Assembly: GCA_017882545.1 (NCBI GenBank)
Contig: JADGPG010000075.1
Span: forward strand, 62,001-126,000
Length of the DNA stretch: 64,000 nt
Direction of reading: 5' to 3'
From: Thermoleophilia bacterium
Lineage (GTDB): Bacteria > Actinomycetota > Thermoleophilia > Miltoncostaeales > Miltoncostaeaceae
How positions within the stretch are numbered: position 1 is the stretch's first letter; each line of letters begins with the position of its first letter. The translations under genes and the position numbers were made by a program. Below are positions 54,485-64,000 of the stretch, in pieces. The notes below the pieces were generated by a model. It saw only the letters and a program-made list of their open reading frames with translations, searched no databases and had not been told where the DNA came from.

Positions 54485-56779
54485 ATGGCTGATTACGCAC
54501 CCGTCGACGCAACCGTCGACAACCTCGTCACGTTCGAACTCAACGGGCGGACCGTGAGTGCGCCGCCCGGCACGATGCTTGTCGACGCCGCGTATGCGGC
54601 CGGGGTCGAGGTGCCGATCTTCTGCTACGAGCCACGCCTCGGCCCGCCGATCGGCGCGTGCCGGATGTGCCTGGTCGAGATCGAGGGCATGCGCGGACTC
54701 CAGACCGCATGCAACACCCCGGTCGCGCAGGACATGGTCGTCACGACCAACTCGCCGAATGTCAAGGACGCCCACGACGGCATCCTGGAGCTGCTGCTCG
54801 TGCAGCATCCACTTGATTGCCCGGTGTGCGACAAGGGCGGCGAGTGCCCGTTGCAGGACCGGACTTTCCGGTTCGGCCCCGGCAAGTCGCGGTTCGTCGA
54901 GCCGAAGCGTCACTGGCCCAAGCCGCTCGAGCTCTCGAGCCGGATTGCGCTTGATCGCGAGCGTTGCATCCGTTGCTTCCGTTGCGTGCGGTTCAGCCAG
55001 GAGGTCGCCCAAGACGGCCAACTCACGATGCAGGAGCGCGGGGCGGCAAGCGAGATCACGACGTTTAGCGGCGATGCCTACGAAGCGCGATTCTCGGGCA
55101 ACATCGTCGATATCTGCCCGGTCGGCGCGCTGACAAGCATCCCGTACCGCTTTGTCGCACGACCGTGGGAGGTGACCAACACGCCGTCGGTGTGCGGCCT
55201 CTGTCCGGTCGGCTGCAATACGGAACTCACCACGCGAGAGGGCGATCTCAAGCGCGTAACGGGGCGCGACGACCCGAACTACGCGGTCGAAGAAGGCTGG
55301 CTCTGCGACAAGGGCCGCTGGGGCTACGACATCATTCACAGTCCGACCCGCCTGCAGGCACCCGTAATCCGCGAGGCAGCCGGCGATCGCACGGCGAGCC
55401 TCGAGGACACGCTGCCCGCGGTCGCCGGTCTGGTGGCCGGTCGGCGCGTCGGGATCCTGCTCGGCGGCGGGGCGACCCTGGAGGAGGCAGGCATCGCGCT
55501 CGACCTGGCCTCCGGTGCGTTGGCCGGTGCCGTCGTATCCCGGCTCGGCATTCCCGCAGGCGGGCTCAGCGCGTTGCGCGCCCGTCCGAGTGCCGATCTC
55601 GGCGAGATCGACGAGGCGGACGTGGTCGTGGTCGTCGGTGGCGATCCGGCCGCCCAGCAGCCGGTCGTCGAGCTGCGCCTGCGCAAGGCGCGTCGCTTCG
55701 GTGCAACGGTGATCGGAGCCGGGCCGCGCCCGCATGCGCTCGAGACACTCGGGGAGTTCACCCGCAGCGCTCCGGGTGCGCTGGCGGACGCCATCGGGAC
55801 CTTCGGCGCCCCCGTTGCGGCCGCGGCCAATCCGGTCGTCCTGTGGGACGAGGCGGACCTCGCCGCGGATCCGGCTGCGGTCGACGCGCTCGACGCGTTG
55901 CTCAGCGGGACCCCGAACGCTCGCCAGATCGAGCTCGGGACCGATGTCAACGGAGCGGGGCTCCAGGCGCTAGGCATTTCCACCGACGGGGTTTTGGCGG
56001 CGATCGCCGACCACGCGCTCGACGCACTCGTGTGTGTTCACGCCGATCCGCTCGGCGCCGCCGGACGCACCGCCTGGGCCGACGCCCTCGCGTCGTTCGA
56101 CGGTCCGGTCGTCGCGTTGGCCACCCACGAGACGGCGACGACGGCCCGCGCCGACATCGTGCTCCCCGCATTCACGATGTGGGAGCAGGACGGCACCATC
56201 GTCTCCATGACCGGGCGCGCCCAGCGCCTGCGGCCCGGGGCGCAGGGCCCTGACGAGGCTGCCGCCGGCTGGGAGCTGCTGGTAGCGCTCGCCCACTACC
56301 TGGGTGCGCCGCCCGTGTACCGGACCGCCGCAGCGGCCTTCGCATATACCGCCGCGCGCACACCGGCGTTGGCGGGGCTCACTGCGGATGTGATCGGTAC
56401 GGAAGGGGCGCGGATTGGTACGCGTCCGGACGTCAGCGACGGTTCCCGCGGCGTGGCCGAGGGAGCAGGCCTCGAACTCGTGGCGACCCACGACCAGTTC
56501 GGAGACGTTCAGACGGCCGATTCGCATGCCCTGCGGACCGCCTTCCAGCCGCCGGCCGTGCGGGTACACCCGGCCACCGCCGCCGCGGGCGGCATCGAGG
56601 CCGGTGCGCTGGTGGTGCTGACGAGCCCGATCGGCAGGTCCGAGCGGTTGCCCCTGATCGCCGACGATCGTGTGCCGGAGGGTGTCGTGCTCGCGCCGTT
56701 GGGGGCCCCGGGGGCGCCCGTCGAGGGCGCGCTCGCGGTCGATCGCCACCGCATTCGCGTCCGGATGGAGCGTGGCTAG
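54485..56779 (+). CDS. nuoG: NADH-quinone oxidoreductase subunit G
   Basis: 764 residues. N-terminal [2Fe-2S] (CRMCLVEIEG), His-coordinated N5 region (HPLDCPVCDKGGECPLQD), and CIRCFRCVRF. A further four-cysteine set CGLCPVGC ... WLCDKGRWGYD matches the optional N7 cluster of E. coli and Thermus NuoG. A molybdopterin-oxidoreductase-like C-terminal half follows, without molybdenum ligands expected to function. nuoH begins immediately after the stop. Confidence 0.95.
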   Translation: MADYAPVDATVDNLVTFELNGRTVSAPPGTMLVDAAYAAGVEVPIFCYEPRLGPPIGACRMCLVEIEGMRGLQTACNTPVAQDMVVTTNSPNVKDAHDGILELLLVQHPLDCPVCDKGGECPLQDRTFRFGPGKSRFVEPKRHWPKPLELSSRIALDRERCIRCFRCVRFSQEVAQDGQLTMQERGAASEITTFSGDAYEARFSGNIVDICPVGALTSIPYRFVARPWEVTNTPSVCGLCPVGCNTELTTREGDLKRVTGRDDPNYAVEEGWLCDKGRWGYDIIHSPTRLQAPVIREAAGDRTASLEDTLPAVAGLVAGRRVGILLGGGATLEEAGIALDLASGALAGAVVSRLGIPAGGLSALRARPSADLGEIDEADVVVVVGGDPAAQQPVVELRLRKARRFGATVIGAGPRPHALETLGEFTRSAPGALADAIGTFGAPVAAAANPVVLWDEADLAADPAAVDALDALLSGTPNARQIELGTDVNGAGLQALGISTDGVLAAIADHALDALVCVHADPLGAAGRTAWADALASFDGPVVALATHETATTARADIVLPAFTMWEQDGTIVSMTGRAQRLRPGAQGPDEAAAGWELLVALAHYLGAPPVYRTAAAAFAYTAARTPALAGLTADVIGTEGARIGTRPDVSDGSRGVAEGAGLELVATHDQFGDVQTADSHALRTAFQPPAVRVHPATAAAGGIEAGALVVLTSPIGRSERLPLIADDRVPEGVVLAPLGAPGAPVEGALAVDRHRIRVRMERG

Positions 56780-57772
56780 GTGAACGAACCGCTCGTCATC
56801 ATCACGATCGAGGCGCTGATCACGGTCCTGGTCGTGCTCAACGCGTTTGCCTTTGCGACGCTGTGGGAGCGCAAGCTGCTCGGACGGTTTCAGGCACGCT
56901 ACGGGCCGAATCGAGCCGGTCCGGTCGGCTACATGCAGCCGCTTGCCGACCTGCTCAAACTGGTCTTCAAGGAAGACTTCGTCCCTGAGGGCGCGAATCG
57001 AGTGTTGTTCCAGATCGCCCCGCTGATCTCCGTGATCACGGCGGTGACGGCAATCGCGATGATTCCATTCGGCGACCCGATCCACGTGGACGGGTACACG
57101 ATTCAACTCGTCGGCGCGAACGTGAGCGTTGGGCTACTTGTGTTGTTCGCGCTCTCGGGTCTGGCGACATACGCGCTCATCCTCGGCGGCTGGGCCAGCG
57201 GCAACAAGTACAGCCTCCTCGGGGCTGCCCGGTCTGCCGCACAGCTGGTGTCTTACGAGGTGGCCATGGGGCTCTCGGTCGTCGGCGTCCTGATGATCAG
57301 CCGGAGCATGTCGTTGGTCGACATCGTCCACGGCCAGGAGTCAAGCACCTGGTACATCCTGTTGCAGCCGGTCGGTTTCATCGTCTTCCTGGTCGCCGCC
57401 GTGGCCGAGACGAACCGGCCCCCGTTCGACCTCCCCGAGGCCGAATCGGAACTGGTCGCCGGATATCACACCGAGTACGCCGGCATGAAGTTCGCCATGT
57501 TCCAGATGGGCGAATACGTGAGCATGATGGTGATCTCCGCGCTCGGGGCGACGCTGTTCCTCGGCGGCTATCTCGGTCCGTGGCTCCCCGGGTTCGTGTG
57601 GCTGGTCATCAAGATCGTCGTGCTCCTGTTCCTGTTCATCTGGATGCGCGCGACGCTGCCGCGCCTGCGGTACGACCAGCTCATGAGGTTCGGCTGGAAG
57701 CTGCTGCTGCCGATCGCGACCGCCAACCTTGTCATCACGGCGATCGTCGTCGCCGTGTTCTTTCAGACGTGA
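56780..57772 (+). CDS. nuoH: NADH-quinone oxidoreductase subunit H
   Basis: 330 residues, eight membrane segments. LWERKLLGRFQARYGPNRAGPVG, LLKLVFKEDFVPEGAN, AETNRPPFDLPEAESELVAGYHTEY: the quinone-channel subunit with its conserved acidic loop. GTG start directly after the nuoG TAG. Confidence 0.96.
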   Translation: MNEPLVIITIEALITVLVVLNAFAFATLWERKLLGRFQARYGPNRAGPVGYMQPLADLLKLVFKEDFVPEGANRVLFQIAPLISVITAVTAIAMIPFGDPIHVDGYTIQLVGANVSVGLLVLFALSGLATYALILGGWASGNKYSLLGAARSAAQLVSYEVAMGLSVVGVLMISRSMSLVDIVHGQESSTWYILLQPVGFIVFLVAAVAETNRPPFDLPEAESELVAGYHTEYAGMKFAMFQMGEYVSMMVISALGATLFLGGYLGPWLPGFVWLVIKIVVLLFLFIWMRATLPRLRYDQLMRFGWKLLLPIATANLVITAIVVAVFFQT

Positions 57773-57806
57773 TGCTGTTGCGTTGCTACAGCACGGAGGT
57801 CGCCGC

Positions 57807-58268
57807 ATGAGCGTCCAGGATCAGATCAAAGGATTCGGGATCACCTTCCGGACGATGGTGAGTCGCCCGCTGACGCTTGGATATCCAGAGGTCAAGACGC
57901 CGGTCTTCCCGCGCTTCCGCGGACGACACCAGCTCTGGCGGTACGACGACGGCCTCGAGAAGTGCGTCGGCTGTTCGCTGTGCGTGGCGGCCTGCCCGGC
58001 GGACTGCATCCGGGTCGTCGCGGAGGAGAACACCCCCGAGCACCGTGTCTCCGCGGGCGAGCGGTATGCGCGCATCTACGAGATCAACATGTCTCGCTGC
58101 ATCTTCTGCGGCTACTGCGAGCTCGCGTGCCCGTTCGACGCGATCACCCTTGAGCACTCCTACGAGCTGTCCGAGCGCGAACGCGATCTCATGGTGTACA
58201 CGAAAGACATGCTGCTGACCCCCGCCCCGAAGCAGCCCCCGTTGCGCACCGTCGGCCAACGGGTCTAA
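57807..58268 (+). CDS. nuoI: NADH-quinone oxidoreductase subunit I
   Basis: 153 residues from the ATG at 57807 with GGAGG 6 nt upstream. Two 4Fe-4S ferredoxin motifs, CVGCSLCVAACP and CIFCGYCELACP, carry clusters N6a and N6b that pass electrons to NuoB. The spacer to nuoJ (58269-58330) shows no gene. Confidence 0.96.
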   Translation: MSVQDQIKGFGITFRTMVSRPLTLGYPEVKTPVFPRFRGRHQLWRYDDGLEKCVGCSLCVAACPADCIRVVAEENTPEHRVSAGERYARIYEINMSRCIFCGYCELACPFDAITLEHSYELSERERDLMVYTKDMLLTPAPKQPPLRTVGQRV

Positions 58269-58330
58269 GGGGGCGACGGCGAATGACGCACTCCAAACCG
58301 ACCGCTGTCCAAGGCGTAAGGTAGGCCGCC

Positions 58331-58855
58331 GTGGGGGAACGGATCTTCTTTGCGATCGCGGCGTTCGGCGTCATTGCGTCGGCGGTTGGCGTCATCACCC
58401 TCCGGAATCCGTTCCGCGCGGCGGTCGCGCTCATCGTGTCGCTGCTGTCGGTGGCGTTGATCTTCCTGCTCGAGCGCGCGCCCTTCGTCGCGATGATTCA
58501 GGTCATCGTCTACGCCGGCGCCGTCGTAGTGCTGTTCCTGTTCGTAATCGCCTACTTGGGCGACAAGCCGCCGGCGGTGGGCCCGGATCCCCTCGCCCGG
58601 TACCAAGTCTTGGCGTGGCTGGTGATCATCGGCCTCGGAATCGAAGGGTTCCTTGCACTCGGTAACAGCCGCCTGCCGGGGATTCGCGCGAATCCGTTCC
58701 AGGTGTCCGATATCGGGAGCCCGAGAGCGATCGGCCGGGCCTTCCTCGACAGCTTCGTGGCCGAATTTGAAGGCACGTCCCTCGTGTTGCTTGTGGCGGC
58801 GATCGGCGCTGTCCTGCTCGCCCGACGCGCGGTGCTCGGGGAGCGCGGTCGCTGA
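58331..58855 (+). CDS. nuoJ: NADH-quinone oxidoreductase subunit J
   Basis: 174 residues with five membrane segments; GTG start. ITLRNPFRAAVALIVSLLSVALIFLLERAPFVAMIQVIVYAGAVVVLFLFVI is the conserved region (key: VIVYAGAVVVLFLFVI). Membrane subunit; TGATG overlap with nuoK. Confidence 0.94.
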   Translation: MGERIFFAIAAFGVIASAVGVITLRNPFRAAVALIVSLLSVALIFLLERAPFVAMIQVIVYAGAVVVLFLFVIAYLGDKPPAVGPDPLARYQVLAWLVIIGLGIEGFLALGNSRLPGIRANPFQVSDIGSPRAIGRAFLDSFVAEFEGTSLVLLVAAIGAVLLARRAVLGERGR

Positions 58856-59196
58856 TGCTGATCGGGACGCTGTCCACGCACCACCAGGCGACCGGTGTGC
58901 CGCTGAGCTGGTACCTCGCGTTGTCGGGGGCCATGTTCCTGCTCGGCCTGCTCGGCGTGCTGATCCGGCGGAATCCGCTGCTGTTGCTCCTGGCCGTGGA
59001 GCTCATGCTCAACGCGTCGAACATCGCTCTCGTCGGCTTCTCCCGGTACTGGAACGTCAGCGACGGGCAGATCTTCGCCTTGGTCGTCATGGTCGTGGCG
59101 GCCGCGGAAGTGGTCATCGGACTGGGGCTGATCGTGGCGGTCTACCGCCAGCGGCTGGCACTCGACGTCGACGCGCTGTCGCGTCTGAAGGGATGA
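58855..59196 (+). CDS. nuoK: NADH-quinone oxidoreductase subunit K
   Basis: 113 residues with three membrane segments. LGVLIRRNPLLLLLAVELMLNASNIALV contains the conserved proton-path Glu (VELMLNA), and a second Glu is in VVAAAEVVIGLGL. Start overlaps nuoJ; an ATG further in (GAMFLLG) is less likely. Confidence 0.95.
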   Translation: MLIGTLSTHHQATGVPLSWYLALSGAMFLLGLLGVLIRRNPLLLLLAVELMLNASNIALVGFSRYWNVSDGQIFALVVMVVAAAEVVIGLGLIVAVYRQRLALDVDALSRLKG

Positions 59197-59203
59197 CCGG
59201 CCG

Positions 59204-61111
59204 ATGCTGATCACGACACTCGCGTGGATCGTTCTCGGCCTGCCGCTCGCCGGTGCGCTGTTGCTGTCCTTGTGGCCCGGTGAGCCGGACCGCAACCTGT
59301 CGCGCGTCATCGGGGTCGGGACGGTCGCACTGGGATTCGTGCTGACGACGATCGTCTTCTTCGACCTGCTGTCACGGACCCCGTCGCACCGGCACGCCAC
59401 GAATGCGTTGTGGCAGTGGATCAACGTCGACGGCCTGCATATCGATTTGGCCGTCCTGGTGGACCCGCTGTCGGTGATGATGATGCTGATCATCACCGGA
59501 GTAGGTTCGCTGATTGTCTGGTATTCGACCGAATACATGGCCGAGGACCGCGACTACCGGCGCTTCTTCGCCGAGATGAACTTCTTCGTGTTCTCGATGC
59601 TGCTGCTGGTGCTCGCAGCGAACTTCTTCTTTCTGATCGTCGGTTGGGCGTTCGTCGGTCTCGCGAGTTACCTGCTCATCGGCTACTACTACGAGAAGCC
59701 GAGCGCCGTCGCGGCCGCCAAGAAGGCGTTCGTCATCAACGTGATCGGCGACGCCGGCCTCGTCTTGGCCGCGTTCTTGATCGCCAAGACCTTCGGCAGC
59801 CTCGACTACGCGCAAGTGTTTGCCACCGCGCCGACCCGCCTTGGCGGCGGATCCTTCACGGCAGAGATGATCTGCCTGCTGCTGTTCGTCGGCTGTGCCG
59901 CAAAGAGCGCGCAGATCCCGCTGCACACCTGGCTTCCTGACGCGATGGAGGGCCCGACCCCGGTGTCGGCGCTCATTCACGCCGCCACCATGGTGACCGC
60001 CGGTGTCTACCTCGTCGTCCGCTGCAACGTCCTGTTCCACTTGGCGCCGTACGCGTCCGACTACGTCGCGATCACGGGGGCGGTGACCCTGCTGGTGGCG
60101 GCGAGCATCGCGATCGTCCAGGAGGACATCAAGCGGGTACTTGCCTGGTCGACTGTGAGCCAGATCGGTTACATGATGGTCGCCGCTGGGCTCGGCCTGT
60201 ACAGCCAGGCGATGTTCCACCTGTTGATGCACGCCTTCTTCAAAGCCCTGTTGTTCCTCACCGCCGGCGTAGTGATCCACGCCCTGTCGGGCGAGCAGAG
60301 CCTGAACCGGATGGGCGGGCTCCATCGCCTGCTCAAGTTTGCGTCGTTCGCGATGCTCATCGGCTGCCTGGCGATCTCGGGTATCCCACCCTTCTCCGGC
60401 TTCTTTAGTAAGGACGAGATCCTGTCCACCGCGATGGCGGCCGGGCCGCTGGGCGTCGTGTGTGCGGTCGCCGGGATCATCGGCGCTGCGATGACGGCGT
60501 TCTACATGTTCCGCATGTATTTCCGTGCGTTCGGCGGGCCGCAGCGGGAGGGCGGGTACCATCCCCACCCGCACATGTCCGGTCTGGCGATGGCCATCCC
60601 GGTCGGCGTGTTGGCCGTGCTCGCGACGATCGGCGGATTCCTTCAGGTTCCGTGGGGACGTCAGCTGGTCACGGACTGGCTGGCGCCGGCGATTCCGGAC
60701 CAGTCGTCGGTCGAGGCGTCCGCCACGGTGGAGTGGCTGACCAGTCTGGCAAGCGTCTCCGTGGCGGCGGTCGCGATCGGTATCGCGTGGTGGCTGTTCG
60801 GCGCAGGACCGGAGCGCCGCCTCAAGTACGCGCATACCCTCGCGGGCCTGCGCCATGTCCTGCTTGAGCAGTGGCTGTTCGACGACGCCTACGAGTCGGT
60901 GATCATCCAGCCCGGCCGCGATCTCGGAGACGCGGCGATCCGTACCGCTGAACCCGATCTCACCCAGGGGATCGTCACCGCCGCCGCCGGTTTCTCCATG
61001 GCCGGCGCCCGCGGGCTGCACCGCGTCCAGGGCGGTTTGGTGCGCACCTATGCCTTTGCTCTGATCGCGGGCGCCGCGATCGTGGGCCTCGTCGTCGTAC
61101 TGGCACGGTGA
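59204..61111 (+). CDS. nuoL: NADH-quinone oxidoreductase subunit L
   Basis: 635 residues, largest antiporter-like membrane subunit, with about 16 membrane segments and the lateral helix. DPLSVMMMLIITGVGSLIVWYSTEYM, CAAKSAQIPLHTWLPDAMEGPTPVSALIHAATMV and the Lys/His proton path (AFFKALLFLTAGVVIH) are present. The stop overlaps nuoM as GTGA. Confidence 0.96.
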   Translation: MLITTLAWIVLGLPLAGALLLSLWPGEPDRNLSRVIGVGTVALGFVLTTIVFFDLLSRTPSHRHATNALWQWINVDGLHIDLAVLVDPLSVMMMLIITGVGSLIVWYSTEYMAEDRDYRRFFAEMNFFVFSMLLLVLAANFFFLIVGWAFVGLASYLLIGYYYEKPSAVAAAKKAFVINVIGDAGLVLAAFLIAKTFGSLDYAQVFATAPTRLGGGSFTAEMICLLLFVGCAAKSAQIPLHTWLPDAMEGPTPVSALIHAATMVTAGVYLVVRCNVLFHLAPYASDYVAITGAVTLLVAASIAIVQEDIKRVLAWSTVSQIGYMMVAAGLGLYSQAMFHLLMHAFFKALLFLTAGVVIHALSGEQSLNRMGGLHRLLKFASFAMLIGCLAISGIPPFSGFFSKDEILSTAMAAGPLGVVCAVAGIIGAAMTAFYMFRMYFRAFGGPQREGGYHPHPHMSGLAMAIPVGVLAVLATIGGFLQVPWGRQLVTDWLAPAIPDQSSVEASATVEWLTSLASVSVAAVAIGIAWWLFGAGPERRLKYAHTLAGLRHVLLEQWLFDDAYESVIIQPGRDLGDAAIRTAEPDLTQGIVTAAAGFSMAGARGLHRVQGGLVRTYAFALIAGAAIVGLVVVLAR

Positions 61112-62691
61112 CCGGAATGCCCTGGCTGACCATCATCATCGTGATCCCGCTGCTGGCGGCGCTGGCCATGTTCATCGTCCCCGAGGGCGACGTCGGGACG
61201 GCACGCCTGGTGGCGGCACTCGGCGCCGGGCTGACGCTCGTCATGTCGGTGCTGATGCTGGCCAACTTCCATCGCGACTTCCCGGGTCCCCAGTTCGTCG
61301 ACCATGCAGGCTGGGCAACGCAGGTCGGCCTCGACTGGATCGTCTGGGTCGACGGCATCTCGATCTGGCTCATCATGTTGACGACCGGGCTGTTTGCGAT
61401 CGCGGTGGCGTACCTCTGTTTCCGAACGCCGGACCGGCCGCGTGCCTTTCTCGCGCTGATCATGCTGGCGGAGATGGGGCTGCTCGGATTGTTCAGCTCC
61501 GGCAACCTGGTGCTGTTCTACGTGTTCTGGGAACTGATGCTGGTGCCGTTCTACTTCATGATCGGCATGTGGGGCGGTGCCGGCCGCAAGCTCGCCAGCA
61601 TCAAATTCGTCATCTACACCATGGTCGGCAGCCTGCTGATGCTCGTGTCGATCGTCGCCACGGCGGTGATCGCCCACGGCATCACCGGCGTCTACACGTT
61701 CGACATCGTCGCGCTGCGCAACGTCGACTACACGCGGCCGGAGAGCATCTGGCTCCTGGCCGGATTTCTGCTGGCGTTCGTCATCAAGCTTCCGCTGTGG
61801 CCGTTCCACGGCTGGCTGCCGGACGCGTACCGCGAGTCTCCGATCGTCGTCGTGGCGCTGCTGGCCGCGGTCGTCAGCAAGGCGGGCGTCTACGGCCTGC
61901 TGCGGATCGGGTTGCCGCTGTTCCCCCGGGGCATGGCGTACTTCCAGTACCCGATCATCCTGCTCGCGCTCGTGAGCATCGTCTACGGGTCGCTCGTCGC
62001 CTGGCGACAGCCGACGATGCGGATGCTCGTGGGTTATTCCAGCCTGGCGCACCTCGGGTTCATTGCCCTGGGCATTGCGGCGATCGACCCCCAGGCCGCC
62101 CAAGGGGCGGTGCTGCAGATGGTTAACCACGGCGTGGTCGTCGTGGCCGCATTCGCGATCGTCGGGATCATCGCGACGCGGACCGGAAAGGAAGATATCG
62201 ACGACATCGGCGGGCTTGCTGCCCGCGCGCCGTGGTTGTCCGGGATCTTCCTGGTCGTCACGATGGCCTCCCTGGCCATCCCGGGTTCCAACAGCTTCGC
62301 GGGCGAGTTCTTCATCCTGTCCGGCACGTTCCGCCACGACTGGTGGGCGGCTGCGATCGCCATGATCGGTGTGGTGTACGCGTCGGTCTACATGCTGCGG
62401 CTGTACCAGTCGAGCATGAACGGACCGGCCCGCGGGGGCGACCCGCGGCGGGTCGAGCTCAGGGTGCGTGACGTGGTCGTGCTCGTCCCGCTGATCGCGG
62501 TGATGCTGTTCATCGCATTGTGGCCGCAGGTGCTGGCTGGGGCCTCGAGCGCGTCGGTCAACGCGGCTGTGGCGCCCGCGCAGGTGGCCGTCGGCCGTCC
62601 ACCGAGCGAGATTCGGTCCGTCGTGCTGCCGAACCCGCTGCCGGCGACCGTGTCATCAGCGTCGGGCGTGACCGGGGGGGCCTCCCAGTGA
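61108..62691 (+). CDS. nuoM: NADH-quinone oxidoreductase subunit M
   Basis: 527 residues, antiporter-like subunit. WELMLVPFYFMIGMWGG has the conserved Glu; KLPLWPFHGWLPDAYRESP and MVGYSSLAHLGFIALGI are family motifs. GTG start at 61108 overlapping nuoL. An unusual proline/serine-rich tail of about 30 residues follows the last membrane segment. GTGA overlap with nuoN. Confidence 0.95.
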   Translation: MTGMPWLTIIIVIPLLAALAMFIVPEGDVGTARLVAALGAGLTLVMSVLMLANFHRDFPGPQFVDHAGWATQVGLDWIVWVDGISIWLIMLTTGLFAIAVAYLCFRTPDRPRAFLALIMLAEMGLLGLFSSGNLVLFYVFWELMLVPFYFMIGMWGGAGRKLASIKFVIYTMVGSLLMLVSIVATAVIAHGITGVYTFDIVALRNVDYTRPESIWLLAGFLLAFVIKLPLWPFHGWLPDAYRESPIVVVALLAAVVSKAGVYGLLRIGLPLFPRGMAYFQYPIILLALVSIVYGSLVAWRQPTMRMLVGYSSLAHLGFIALGIAAIDPQAAQGAVLQMVNHGVVVVAAFAIVGIIATRTGKEDIDDIGGLAARAPWLSGIFLVVTMASLAIPGSNSFAGEFFILSGTFRHDWWAAAIAMIGVVYASVYMLRLYQSSMNGPARGGDPRRVELRVRDVVVLVPLIAVMLFIALWPQVLAGASSASVNAAVAPAQVAVGRPPSEIRSVVLPNPLPATVSSASGVTGGASQ

Positions 62692-64000
62692 ACACGCTTG
62701 CCGCGGCTCCGCCGATCATCGTGGCCACCACCGCGCTCCTCGCCCTCATGGCCGGCCTCTTCCCGCAGCGCCTCGTGCGCCGCGAGGGGCCGACGGTCAT
62801 TGCGATCGTGGGAATGCTGGTCGCCGCCGTCATGTCGATCCTGCTTTGGGGCAACCGCATCGTGGCGCTGGGCGGCGGATATCGGATCGATCACCTGAGC
62901 GTCCTGTTCAACCTCATCTTCATCGGGTGTGCGGTGATCACGCTGCTGTTGAGCGTGAACGAATCGTCGGGGGTCGACCGCCGCGGTGAGTATGCCGCCC
63001 TTGTGACGACGGCCACCGCAGGCATGATCCTCGTCGCCGGCGCCGGCGATTTGATCATGATCTTCCTCGGGATCGAGATCCTGTCCGTGGCCCTTTACGT
63101 GCTGTGTGCGCTCGAGCTCTGGCGCGAGCGATCGCTCGAGAGCGGCCTCAAGTACCTGATCGTCGGGGCGGTGGGCTCATCGTTCCTGCTCTATGGCCTC
63201 GCTTTTCTGTTCGGCACCACCGGGTCGGTCAACCTGACCAAGATCGGCGCCAGCCTCACCCAGGCGTCGTTCAACACCGAGCCGCTGTTGTGGATTGCGG
63301 TCACGCTTATCATCGTCGGCCTCGGCTTCAAGGCATCCGCCGCCCCGTTCCACATGTGGACCCCGGACGTCTATGAGGGCGCTCCGACGCCGGTGACGGC
63401 GTTCATGGCGACGGCGACCAAGGCCGTCGCGTTCGTCGCGTTCCTGCGGATCTTCGCCGGCCCCCTGATCGACATCGTGCACACCTGGCAGATCGCGATC
63501 GGGGTGGTGGCTGCGGTGAGCATCATCATCGGCAACGTCGCCGCACTCGTCCAAACGAACCTGAAGCGCATGCTCGCCTACTCGAGCATCGCGCAGGCCG
63601 GATACCTGCTGATCGGGGTCGCGGCCGGAACCGTCCAGGGCGCGCAGGCGGTGCTGTTCTATCTGCTCGCCTACGCGGCCATGACACTCGCGGCATTCGC
63701 GGTGGTGATCATCCGCGAGCGCGAGGTCGACAACGGTGAGGATCTGGCGTCATTCTCCGGCTACGGGCGTGCCCGCCCGTTCCTCGGCGGCATCATGACC
63801 CTCGCGATGCTGTCGCTCGCGGGCTTCCCGCCACTGTCCGGGTTTATCGGCAAGTTCCTGCTGTTCGGCGCGGCGGCCGAGCAGCACCTTTGGTGGCTCG
63901 CGGTGATCGGGGCACTCGGTAGCGTCATCAGCCTCGGCTACTACCTCCGGGTCGTCGGCGTCATGTGGTTCGGCGCCGCCGGCGACCCGGAGCCGCGCAA
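62688..64000 (+). CDS. nuoN: NADH-quinone oxidoreductase subunit N (cut by right edge)
   Basis: 437 codons are present from the GTG overlapping the nuoM stop, with no stop before the window end. It is an antiporter-like subunit: FLGIEILSVALYVLCAL with the conserved Glu, GLGFKASAAPFHMWTPDVYEGAPTPVTAFMA with the key Lys, and NLKRMLAYSSIAQAGYLLIG. The final visible residues are GAAGDPEPR, in the last third of the protein. It completes the standard A-to-N order. Confidence 0.95.
   Translation, partial: MNTLAAAPPIIVATTALLALMAGLFPQRLVRREGPTVIAIVGMLVAAVMSILLWGNRIVALGGGYRIDHLSVLFNLIFIGCAVITLLLSVNESSGVDRRGEYAALVTTATAGMILVAGAGDLIMIFLGIEILSVALYVLCALELWRERSLESGLKYLIVGAVGSSFLLYGLAFLFGTTGSVNLTKIGASLTQASFNTEPLLWIAVTLIIVGLGFKASAAPFHMWTPDVYEGAPTPVTAFMATATKAVAFVAFLRIFAGPLIDIVHTWQIAIGVVAAVSIIIGNVAALVQTNLKRMLAYSSIAQAGYLLIGVAAGTVQGAQAVLFYLLAYAAMTLAAFAVVIIREREVDNGEDLASFSGYGRARPFLGGIMTLAMLSLAGFPPLSGFIGKFLLFGAAAEQHLWWLAVIGALGSVISLGYYLRVVGVMWFGAAGDPEPR

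Overview
The window is a high-GC bacterial chromosome segment centred on the replication origin. The order parA-rsmG-jag-yidC-yidD-rnpA-rpmH (leftward) and dnaA-dnaN-recF-DUF721-gyrB-gyrA (rightward) is the classical origin layout. A DUF721 gene between recF and gyrB, a parS site at rsmG, F420 biosynthesis genes and TAGGRT-type -10 boxes point to an Actinomycetota-like organism. Several features fit a deep-branching class or a neighbouring phylum such as Chloroflexota better than a Streptomyces/Mycobacterium relative: an E. coli-like insert in GyrB, a stand-alone CofE without the FbiB nitroreductase domain, and a type 2 IleRS with an altered HIGH motif. The exact lineage cannot be fixed from the sequence alone. 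No phage, insertion sequence, CRISPR array, rRNA or tRNA was seen.

Layout. 1-3030 (minus): chromosome partition, 16S methylation, membrane insertion, RNase P and ribosomal protein L34 genes, mostly joined by ATGA overlaps. 3031-13608 (plus): DnaA boxes, a HATPase/winged-helix gene directly before dnaA, oriC between dnaA and dnaN, then recF, DUF721, gyrB and gyrA. 13610-14539: a GalT-like gene. 14651-21495: a fatty-acid operon fabZ-fabH-fabD-fabG-fabF-(Cys phosphatase)-accD-accA without an acpP gene. 21509-23487 (minus): a lipid kinase, an alpha/beta-hydrolase-fold protein lacking its nucleophile and a small unknown. 23615-27459: a HAD phosphatase coupled to ileS. 27456-29417: a small unknown, trehalose-phosphate phosphatase and two overlapping half-size TauE/SafE genes. 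29485-31618 (minus): two tandem acetoacetate-decarboxylase-family paralogues behind one promoter, with hairpins between and after them. 31999-35238: a DMT exporter and cofD-cofC-cofE. 35320-36759: an FprA-type ferredoxin/NADP reductase. 36776-42969: an acidic unknown, a PucR-type regulator and two glutamine synthetases (types III and I). 42976-46753: a thioesterase and three GT4 glycosyltransferases, two with degraded catalytic motifs. 47029-49447: a divergent ACT-malic enzyme, an orphan ABC-2 permease and a TPR protein. 49772-64000: the complex I operon nuoA-N, with nuoN cut by the right edge.

How it fits together. The left third handles origin firing, segregation and supercoiling. The fab/acc block makes malonyl-CoA and elongates acyl chains, although ACP must come from elsewhere. 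The cof genes and FNR supply low-potential redox carriers, and complex I oxidises NADH. The PucR regulator beside two glutamine synthetases suggests a nitrogen-assimilation unit. The least expected items are the ATPase/HTH gene coupled to dnaA, the GSHH-type IleRS, the split TauE pair, the tandem AADC-family genes, the degenerate malic enzyme and the phosphatase inside the fatty-acid operon.
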